A stretch of DNA of 64,000 nt from Natronosporangium hydrolyticum (GTDB taxonomy: Bacteria; Actinomycetota; Actinomycetes; Mycobacteriales; Micromonosporaceae). Numbering within the stretch: the stretch's first letter is position 1; every line of letters begins with the position of its first letter. This document shows, one piece after another, positions 58,300 to 64,000 of this stretch. The DNA lies in assembly GCF_016925615.1 (NCBI RefSeq), contig NZ_CP070499.1, positions 4,588,001 through 4,652,000 of the forward strand, read 5' to 3'. The notes under the pieces are model-generated. The model worked only from the letters and a program-made list of their open reading frames with translations, was not told where the DNA came from and did not search any database. The position numbers and the translations under genes were made by a program.

Positions 58300-58953
58300 G
58301 TGTTCGGACGAATCGAGCGGCGGATGCCGCGAGCAGATCAGGCGCTGACCGGCCGCGACATCGCGTTGCCGGTGCCGGCCAAGCACGAGGTGCTGGGGAC
58401 CCCGATGCAAGGTCCGTGGCCAGCGGGGATGGCGACGGCGGTCTTCGGCATGGGCTGCTTCTGGGGGGCGGAGCGGATGTTCTGGACCCTGGACGGGGTC
58501 TACTCGACCTCGGTGGGGTATGCGGGAGGCTTCACTGCCAATCCCACGTATGAAGAGGTCTGCACCGGCATGACCGGTCACACCGAGGCGGTCCAGGTGG
58601 TGTACGACCCGGCAAAGGTCTCCTACGAGCAGCTACTCAAGGTCTTCTGGGAGAACCACGACCCGACCCAGGGGATGCGCCAGGGCAACGATGTCGGCAC
58701 CCAATATCGTTCCGCGATCTACACCACCAGCGAAGAGCAGCTGGTCGCGGCCGAAAAGTCCCGGGAGGCGTTCGCGCCGGCGCTCGCCGCGGCCGGCTAC
58801 GGCGAGATCACTACGGAGATCGCTGAGCTGGGCGACTACTACTACGCCGAGGGCTACCACCAGCAGTACCTGCATAAGAACCCCGGCGGCTACTGCGGCA
58901 TCGGCCCGAACGGCGCCACCTGCCCGATCGGCGTCGCCGCGACCGACGAGTAA
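58300..58953 (+). CDS. msrA: Peptide methionine (S)-S-oxide reductase
   Basis: Reduces methionine-S-sulfoxide in proteins. A 217-residue MsrA with the catalytic GCFWGAE (Cys53), the substrate-binding [17 protein letters not shown] and YHQQYL. C-terminal resolving-cysteine region [13 protein letters not shown] is present. An N-terminal extension of ~45 residues is normal in actinobacteria. GTG start at 58300. Confidence 0.96.
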   Translation: MFGRIERRMPRADQALTGRDIALPVPAKHEVLGTPMQGPWPAGMATAVFGMGCFWGAERMFWTLDGVYSTSVGYAGGFTANPTYEEVCTGMTGHTEAVQVVYDPAKVSYEQLLKVFWENHDPTQGMRQGNDVGTQYRSAIYTTSEEQLVAAEKSREAFAPALAAAGYGEITTEIAELGDYYYAEGYHQQYLHKNPGGYCGIGPNGATCPIGVAATDE

Positions 58954-58994
58954 CCTGTGACGCCCTCGAAGCCGAGGTGGTTACTCCCCCGCCT

Positions 58995-59171
58995 TCATCG
59001 TATTTGGTCGACTATTTCCCGTAGTCTCTCTGCGAAGCTCGGTACGCCCGCCTTCCCCAGATCATTGGCAAGGTCGCCAGGAGTCTTGGGCGGGCGACGT
59101 CTCTCGGCAGCCAGCCGGACAGCGGTGGCTACCACCTCGTGGGGCAGCTCGCTGAGTAGCTCACGCAAGTA
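58995..59171 (-). pseudogene. C-terminal remnant of a PIN-domain protein gene
   Basis: In the frame ending at 58995-58997, the DNA encodes YLRELLSELPHEVVATAVRL, then AERRRPPKTPGDLANDL and VPSFAERLREIVDQIR. This resembles the helical tail (RRPP-T-x-D-L-x-x-L-x-x-x-G-V-P-x-F-A) of actinobacterial PIN-domain proteins. The catalytic part is missing; the LysR gene occupies the position where it should be. Low-confidence remnant. Confidence 0.35.
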
Positions 59172-60075
59172 CCGTCGGGGTCGCAGACTCGAGTGACTCG
59201 ACGATAGAGCGCAGCGCATCGACGCAGGCGGCCACCGCGGGGTGGTCGCCAGCGCCCCGCCGGTAGCCGATCCGGGTCCGGCGGTGGGTGGCGAGCGGGA
59301 GCAGGCGCACCCGGGGCGGCGGCTGACCGGCACCGAGCAGCGGCACCAACGTCACGCCCTGGCCGGCGGCGACCAGGGTCAGGGCAGCGTCGAAGTCATC
59401 GACATGGTGCCGCGCCCGGGGAGCGAAGCCGCGAGCCTCGCAGACCCGGACAGCGACCGTGTGGCACAGCGTGCCGGGGGTGCCGAGGATCCAGTCGCAG
59501 TGCCGGGCGGCGGCTACCGGGTCCGCATCCGCGGCATCCAGCGCGGCTGGGGCCGCGAGGTAGACGGCCTCGTCGAGGAGCGGCACCGACTCCAACGCGG
59601 GGTCCGGCGGCGCCGGCACGACGTCGTAGTCGTGCCAGAGCGCCACGTCGAGCCGGCGGGTGCGCAGCGCCTCTGGCACCGCCACCGGATCGATCTCCGT
59701 GACCATCAGGTCGAGGCCGGGGTTGTCGCGGCCCAGCGCCACCAGCGCCGCCGGCAGCATGGTCCGGACCGCGCTAGGGAACGCGCCGAGCCGGATCGTG
59801 CCGGAGAGCCCAGCCCGGGCGGCGGCAACGGCGGCCGCGGCGGCCTCCAGCGCGGCGAGCACGGTCTCGGTGTGGGCGACCAACTCTCGGCCGGCCGGGG
59901 TGAGGGTGACCCGCCGACCGGTGTGTTCCAGCAGCGCCACCCCGGTCTGCCGCTGCAAGGCGGCGAGCTGTTGGGACACAGCGGACGCAGTGTAGGTGTG
60001 GGCCTCGGCGACCGCGGCGATGGTGCCCAGGTTCGCGAGGTCCCGCAGCAGGCGCAGGCGCCGGACATCAAGCAT
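59161..60075 (-). CDS. LysR-family transcriptional regulator
   Basis: A 304-residue regulator. The HTH is RLLRDLANLGTIAAVAEAHT, then YTASAVSQQLAALQRQTGVA, and LLEHTGRRVTLTPAGRELVA. The effector domain follows with LSGTIRLGAFPSAVRTMLPA. ATG at 60073-60075 is preferred because TAAGCT lies exactly 6 nt upstream (leaderless). Divergent from the DapA-family gene 70 bp away, so it most likely controls that gene. Confidence 0.93.
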   Translation of the reverse strand: MLDVRRLRLLRDLANLGTIAAVAEAHTYTASAVSQQLAALQRQTGVALLEHTGRRVTLTPAGRELVAHTETVLAALEAAAAAVAAARAGLSGTIRLGAFPSAVRTMLPAALVALGRDNPGLDLMVTEIDPVAVPEALRTRRLDVALWHDYDVVPAPPDPALESVPLLDEAVYLAAPAALDAADADPVAAARHCDWILGTPGTLCHTVAVRVCEARGFAPRARHHVDDFDAALTLVAAGQGVTLVPLLGAGQPPPRVRLLPLATHRRTRIGYRRGAGDHPAVAACVDALRSIVESLESATPTVLA

Positions 60076-60145
60076 CAGCACAGCTTACGTTTGTAGGAAG
60101 AAAGGTGAACTTGAACTGCACGGTTTGCCCTGCCAGGTTGGAGGC

Positions 60146-61033
60146 ATGACACTCACCGGTCTCTACGTCCCGCTGATCACTCCCTTCGACCACACCGGGG
60201 AGGTGGCTCTCGATCCCTTGGCGGCGCTCGCCCACGAGCTACTGGCAGCCGGGGCCGACGGGTTGGTTGCGCTGGGTACCACGGCGGAGCCGACCGCGCT
60301 CACCCCCGACGAGCGGGCGGCGGTGCTCTCCGTGACCGCGCATGTCTGCCGAGAATCGGGCGCGCCGCTCATCGTGGGTGCACACAACGCGGAGGCGCTC
60401 GGGGCACTGGCCGGCCAACCCGAGGTAACCGCGGCGCTCACCCTGGTGCCGCCGTTCATCCAGCCCGGCGAGGCCGGTGTCCTCGCCTACTTCGACCGGC
60501 TCGCCACGCACAGCCCGGTGCCGCTGGTCGTCTACGACGTCCCGCACCGCACCGGCCAGCCTTTGTCGACGGAGACGCTCCGGCGCCTGGCCGAACTTTC
60601 GGGCGTGGTGGGTGTGAAGTACGCGCCAGCATCGGTCACCGCCGACGCTGTCGCGCTGCTGACCGACCCGCCGGCCGACTTCGCCGTACTCGGCGGCGCC
60701 GACCAGGTGATCTCACCGCTGCTCGCGCTCGGCGCGCACGGTGGCATCCTGGCCTCGGCTCACGTGGCGACAGCCGCTTTCGCGGACCTGATCGCCCAGT
60801 GGCGGGGCGGCGACGCCACCACCGCCCGGGCCCTGGGTGGCGAGCTCGCCGCCCTGTCGACCGCGCTCTTCGCTGAGCCCAACCCCACGGTGATCAAGGC
60901 AGTGCTGCACGCGCAGGGTCGGATCCCGACCGCCACGGTACGGCTGCCGCTGCTGCCGGCCGACCAGCGGAGCATGACGGCCGCCGCCCGACGTGCCGCT
61001 GCGGTGGACGGGCCAGCGCTACGGGCGGCGTGA
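60146..61033 (+). CDS. DapA/NanA-family aldolase
   Basis: A 295-residue class I aldolase. Schiff-base lysine Lys158 in VGVKYAPAS, catalytic tyrosine Tyr130 in VYDVPHRTG, and the substrate loop TTAEPTALT in place of the TTGE of typical DapA. The last point and the lone position next to a LysR gene argue for a catabolic sugar-acid or other lyase rather than lysine synthesis. ATG at 60146 follows GGAGG by a single nucleotide, with AGG further upstream. Confidence 0.87.
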   Translation: MTLTGLYVPLITPFDHTGEVALDPLAALAHELLAAGADGLVALGTTAEPTALTPDERAAVLSVTAHVCRESGAPLIVGAHNAEALGALAGQPEVTAALTLVPPFIQPGEAGVLAYFDRLATHSPVPLVVYDVPHRTGQPLSTETLRRLAELSGVVGVKYAPASVTADAVALLTDPPADFAVLGGADQVISPLLALGAHGGILASAHVATAAFADLIAQWRGGDATTARALGGELAALSTALFAEPNPTVIKAVLHAQGRIPTATVRLPLLPADQRSMTAAARRAAAVDGPALRAA

Positions 61034-61123
61034 TGGTCCACTCAGCAGCCGCGTTAGCTCCAGGTAGAGTCCGCCCTCGATCGACCTGAAGCGGCCCATG
61101 ACGAACGCCCCGGTGGAGGTAAC

Positions 61124-62149
61124 GTGCCAGATTCAGCAAACCCTCGACGACGGCTGGCCGGCTGGCGACGAGCCCTGGCTATCGCCACCGGTGTCGGGGT
61201 GCTGCTCGCTGGCGGGGTCTACCTCCATAACAGCTCCCGGTTGACCGGCCCCAGCGGAGATCCGCCGCTGCTGCTCGCCCATCGTGGACTCGGACAGACC
61301 TTTCCCTTCGACGGGATCACCAACGACACCTGCACCGCCGAGCGGATCTTCCCGCCGGAGCATCCGTATTTGGAGAACACGGTCGAGTCGATCGAGGCCG
61401 CCTTCGCCGCCGGCGCCGACGTGGTCGAGGTCGACATCCAGCTGACCCGGGACGACCGGCTGGTGGTGTTCCACGATCATGAGCTGGAGTGTCGCACTGA
61501 CGGCACCGGCCGGGTCCGCGACCACACCGTGGCGCAGCTGCAGGCGCTCGACATCGGCTACGGCTACACCGCCGACGGCGGCGCCACGTTTCCCTTCCGC
61601 GGCGAAGGGGTCGGGCTGATGCCCACCCTCGAAGAGGTGCTCACCACCTTCGCGGATCGGGAACTCCTGATCGACGTCAAGAGCGCCGATCCAGTCGAAG
61701 GGGAACGGCTCGCCGACTACCTCGATCAGCTACCTCCGGCCCAGCTTGAGCTGCTCACCGTCTACGGCGGTGACGCGCCGGTCGCCGCGCTCTCCGCCCG
61801 GCTGCCACAGGTCCGGGTCCTGTCGCGGGAGATGTTGGAACGGTGCCTGCTGCGTTATGTGGCGGTCGGCTGGACCGGACGGACCCCGGTCGCCTGCCGC
61901 AATCGCCAGCTCCACATCCCCGAGGCGTACGCGCCGTGGCTGTGGGGATGGCCGCACCGGTTCGTCGAACGGATGGAGCGGCACGACACCCGGGTGATCC
62001 TGGTCGCCGGTGACGGCGGCTTCTCGGAAGGCTTCGACAGCCGGGCCGACTGGCAGCGGATCCCGGCCGGCTACAGCGGCGGCGTGTGGAGCAACCGGGT
62101 CGACCTGGTCGCGCCGCTGCGGGAGCAGGGTCAGTCGGCGGCGCAGTAG
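61124..62149 (+). CDS. Membrane-anchored glycerophosphodiester phosphodiesterase
   Basis: A 341-residue protein with an N-terminal membrane helix (ALAIATGVGVLLAGGVYL) and an extracytoplasmic GDPD barrel. HRGLG begins the catalytic histidine pair; YLENTVESIEAAF and VVEVDIQLTRDDRLVVFHDH carry the metal and acid-base residues. The substrate is probably a phospholipid-derived glycerophosphodiester or teichoic-acid-like polymer. The GTG at 61124 has GGAGG 4 nt upstream. Overlaps the convergent lipoprotein gene by 19 bp. Confidence 0.92.
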   Translation: MPDSANPRRRLAGWRRALAIATGVGVLLAGGVYLHNSSRLTGPSGDPPLLLAHRGLGQTFPFDGITNDTCTAERIFPPEHPYLENTVESIEAAFAAGADVVEVDIQLTRDDRLVVFHDHELECRTDGTGRVRDHTVAQLQALDIGYGYTADGGATFPFRGEGVGLMPTLEEVLTTFADRELLIDVKSADPVEGERLADYLDQLPPAQLELLTVYGGDAPVAALSARLPQVRVLSREMLERCLLRYVAVGWTGRTPVACRNRQLHIPEAYAPWLWGWPHRFVERMERHDTRVILVAGDGGFSEGFDSRADWQRIPAGYSGGVWSNRVDLVAPLREQGQSAAQ

Positions 62150-62613
62150 TCTGCCGGCTGCTCGTCGGCCCAGGAGCGCCACTCGGTGCCGTCATCGACC
62201 CCCCAGCCGTACTCGCTGCTCCGGGGGCTCATGCCGTAATACACCTCAGTGTCCCGGGAGTCGCACTGGTAGCGGTAGGTCGTGAGGAACTCGGGCACGC
62301 CGTCCTCGGCGAGACAGATCGCGTAGGTGGCGACATCCGCGAGCACGTCGGCGGTGGGCCGGCCGGTCTGGAACACCTCGGCACAGGCCGGGAAGTCCTG
62401 CGCGGCCTCCGGCGGGGCGTTGAGCAGCTCCTCCAACTCGGCCCGCTCGTCGTCGTCGAGGTCGAACTCGTCCAGCACGTCTCCGGGGTCCTGGGTGGGG
62501 CCCTGCGCGGGGTCCTGCGTCGGGTCCTGGGTTGGCTCGGCCGACTCGTCGCCGGCGCTGCATCCGGCGAGCAGCAGCGTAACGACGGCCATCGCGGCCA
62601 GGAGACGGCGCAT
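62131..62613 (-). CDS. Putative lipoprotein
   Basis: A 160-residue secreted protein. The signal peptide MRRLLAAMAVVTLLLAGCSA ends in a lipobox (LAGC, Cys18). The mature part starts with an Asp/Gln/Pro repeat (QDPTQDPAQGPTQDP) and an acidic helix (DEFDLDDDERAELEELL), followed by a small domain with four cysteines (ACAEVF, AICLAED, YQCDSRD, DYCAAD) that could form two disulphides. Function unknown. Confidence 0.85.
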   Translation of the reverse strand: MRRLLAAMAVVTLLLAGCSAGDESAEPTQDPTQDPAQGPTQDPGDVLDEFDLDDDERAELEELLNAPPEAAQDFPACAEVFQTGRPTADVLADVATYAICLAEDGVPEFLTTYRYQCDSRDTEVYYGMSPRSSEYGWGVDDGTEWRSWADEQPADYCAAD

Positions 62614-62738
62614 TGCTCTGACCTTATCCGGTCGTCCCCCCAACCAGCCAGGATCGGGGTGTCCGAGCGAGCGGCGATGCCGGAGCCGCGCCGGTGTCGG
62701 CGCGCGCGCTCGCGGTCGAGCGGGCCGGGTCAAGGGCG

Positions 62739-62796
62739 TCTCGCGGGCCTACATACCCGGCGTTGTTGGCCACAACGCTGGGCATGTAGGCCCCGC
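62739..62796. repeat. Long imperfect palindrome, 26-bp stem
   Basis: TCGCGGGCCTACATACCCGG and CGTTGT form the left arm (62739-62764), pairing with ACAACGCTGGGCATGTAGGC and CCCGCGA on the right (62770-62796). There is one mismatch, one G-T pair and one bulge, with a 5-nt loop. It lies in a 248-bp gap between the lipoprotein start and the CBM2 remnant. It has no T tract and looks more like a dispersed palindromic element than a terminator. Confidence 0.65.
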
Positions 62797-62861
62797 GAAG
62801 ACACCTCATCCCGCCGCAGCGGGAGTCACGCCCCGGCGGGCGAGACCCGACGAGATCCGAG

Positions 62862-63062
62862 CTACGACGCGTTGCAGGTGAGCGACGGCGGATCGTTGCT
62901 GACGCTGTCCCAGAACCCGAGGAACCCGAACTGGGTGCTCTGACCGGCGCCGAGGTTGCCGTTGTAGCCGGCGTTGGTCGCCGTGACGGTCGACCCCGAC
63001 CCGCCGAGTTCGGCGTTCCACATGGCGTCGACGGTCTGACCGTAGTTTGATGACCCGACGAA
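62862..63062 (-). pseudogene. Truncated CBM2 carbohydrate-binding module
   Basis: In the frame closing at TAG 62862-62864, 66 codons read FVGSSNYGQTVDAMWNAEL, GGSGSTVTATNAGYNG, NLGAGQSTQFGFLGFW, then PPSLTCNAS. This is the C-terminal two-thirds of a family 2 carbohydrate-binding module, including the conserved Trp and Cys. The reading frame is the same as that of the adjacent DUF4230 gene and starts right after its TAG. It is probably the leftover tail of a secreted cellulase or chitinase gene. Confidence 0.75.
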
Positions 63063-63797
63063 CTAGTCTGGAGCGGGTTCGCCCTCCTCGAAGGTGATGG
63101 TCACCTCGTCGAACCCGAGTGAGCTGAGCATGCCCACCAGCATCTGCTCGGTATTACTCTGCGCTCGCTGCCGCAGCTCGCTCTCGGCCGCCGCCTCGAT
63201 CAGCCGCTCCTCCGCCAACCCGAAGACCTCCTGCTCGGCGCTTGAGTCACCGTCGAAGAAGTCCAGGATCCGATTGCCGGCGCCGCGCTGGACCGAGTAG
63301 ACGTAGCTGCGTTCGTGGTCGAGGTTGGGCTTGGCCAGGTCCGGCTCCGGCAGGGTCACCGCCACCGAGTTGGCCTGCTCATCCACCTCGACCGCGCCCT
63401 CCGCCAGGCCACCAAACTCGACGTACGCGTCGACCGTGCCAGCGGCGACGAAGAGCACCCGTTCGCTGACCAGGAAGTCCGGGATGAAGCGCTGCCCCGT
63501 CTCGACGTCGATGATCACTTCGAAGTTGCCGCTCGCCGCCGTGAACCGGCTGAGGTCTTGGATGGACCGCAACAGCACCGGGCCACTGCGGTCGGTGGTC
63601 TCCTGCCCGAACGGGTTGCTCCAATTCGGCAGCCAGTCGGCCCAGCCGCGCACCGTCCCGGCCGCGAAGAGCAGCGCCACGACCGACACGACGGCCCCAC
63701 AGAGGAGAAGCAGTCGGCGACCCGGACCAGGTCGGACAATCACCCGGGGAACGCCCCGGTCACCCGCCCTGCCACTGCTGCCTCGGTCACGCGCCAT
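63063..63797 (-). CDS. DUF4230 membrane-anchored protein
   Basis: A 244-residue protein with a basic N-terminus, one membrane helix (LLLLCGAVVSVVALLFAAGT) and an extracytoplasmic DUF4230 domain (SIQDLSRFTAASGNFEVIID, VLFVAAGTVDAYVEFG). The C-terminal helix (LIEAAAESELRQRAQSNTEQ) is also typical. Function unknown. ATG at 63795-63797 has no clear Shine-Dalgarno. Its stop is immediately followed, in frame, by the CBM2 remnant. Confidence 0.88.
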   Translation of the reverse strand: MARDRGSSGRAGDRGVPRVIVRPGPGRRLLLLCGAVVSVVALLFAAGTVRGWADWLPNWSNPFGQETTDRSGPVLLRSIQDLSRFTAASGNFEVIIDVETGQRFIPDFLVSERVLFVAAGTVDAYVEFGGLAEGAVEVDEQANSVAVTLPEPDLAKPNLDHERSYVYSVQRGAGNRILDFFDGDSSAEQEVFGLAEERLIEAAAESELRQRAQSNTEQMLVGMLSSLGFDEVTITFEEGEPAPD

Positions 63798-63937
63798 CGT
63801 GGATCACCGCCCTGAGTCCGCCGCTGGGGGTTTGCGCCGGCTGCTCAGCGACCGGCACACCACCCTCTTACCCGGCAGCGGGCCTCGCTAGGCATGCCCA
63901 GCTTAGCACCGGCGAGGGCCGAGAAGATCCACGCGAA

Positions 63938-64000
63938 CTACTCCTGGGCCGCGGCCTGAATGGCGGTGATAGCCACGGTGCTGACGATGTCCGCGACGGT
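63938..64000 (-). CDS. C-terminal 20 residues of an unidentified gene (runs off window)
   Basis: The minus-strand frame from base 64000 to TAG 63938-63940 reads TVADIVSTVAITAIQAAAQE. It is open to the edge and has normal codon use, so it is probably the end of a real gene. Too short to identify. Confidence 0.4.
   Translation of the reverse strand, partial: TVADIVSTVAITAIQAAAQE

Noticed and set aside
62624-62809. Small minus-strand frame across the palindrome
   Set aside because: Its sequence merely translates the palindrome; no ribosome site.
1-64000. tRNA, rRNA, CRISPR arrays, insertion-sequence transposases or a replication origin
   Set aside because: None recognised by eye in any intergenic region; a covariance-model scan would be needed to exclude small RNAs.

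Overview
The window is 64 kb of very GC-rich DNA with strong third-position G/C bias, GTG and TTG starts, and frequent leaderless promoters (a TANNNT hexamer exactly 6 nt before the start codon). It encodes a mycothiol conjugate amidase (mca). Together these point to an actinomycete. The gene order mca / DUF4307 / greA / ilvA, purK-purE next to an acyl-CoA dehydrogenase, and the NarL-type two-component plus ABC-2 operon suggest Micromonosporaceae. The genus cannot be settled from this sequence.

Layout. 1-7.4 kb: start of acetoacetyl-CoA synthetase (minus strand), a small membrane protein, UDP-glucose dehydrogenase and a 1488-residue polytopic membrane protein. 7.4-10.5 kb: a lower-GC insert with a two-gene module, a double-NTPase (KGGVGR ParA-like plus a second P-loop domain) coupled by a 4-nt overlap to a HEPN-like protein. 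This is the best candidate for an uncharacterised conflict or defence system. 10.5-17.8 kb: purE, purK, acyl-CoA dehydrogenase, an asparagine-synthetase-like protein fused to a CofE-like domain with both AsnB catalytic signatures degenerate, and a YyaL/SPATA20 protein. 17.9-24.0 kb: accessory genes (higBA, an aminoglycoside-phosphotransferase-fold protein, a membrane-anchored propeller, a DUF429 protein, and an XRE / ImmA-IrrE protease / PIN-like operon). 24.1-28.0 kb: a MoxR-VWA operon whose MoxR frame is cut by one in-frame TGA. 28.1-31 kb: a Ddl ligase, a coiled-coil membrane protein and an Rpn-like nuclease with GEAR repeats.

31-40 kb: a response regulator / histidine kinase / ABC-2 exporter operon preceded by a perfect inverted repeat, then glpF-glpK-glpD facing a lone dhaK; together these form a glycerol and dihydroxyacetone module. 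40-45 kb: a GNAT protein, a SpoIIE-type phosphatase and a GGDEF-EAL protein. 45-52.5 kb: mca, DUF4307, greA, ilvA, a class II Fic protein, an amidase and metB. 52.5-58.2 kb: HIT protein, GH42 beta-galactosidase with a LacI-type operator, the 3' remnant of one LacI gene followed by an intact LacI gene, a Panacea/PemK-like toxin-antitoxin pair in AT-richer DNA, and a GNAT protein. 58.3-64 kb: msrA, a PIN-protein remnant, LysR divergent from a DapA-family aldolase, a membrane-anchored GDPD, a lipoprotein, a 26-bp-stem palindrome, a truncated CBM2 domain, a DUF4230 protein and the last 20 codons of an unidentified gene.

The window therefore alternates conserved housekeeping blocks with short accessory insertions: three toxin-antitoxin-like modules, two NTPase conflict-type loci and several decayed gene ends at the junctions. 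Start sites were chosen from Shine-Dalgarno spacing, leaderless -10 placement and remembered family length; no database search was run.
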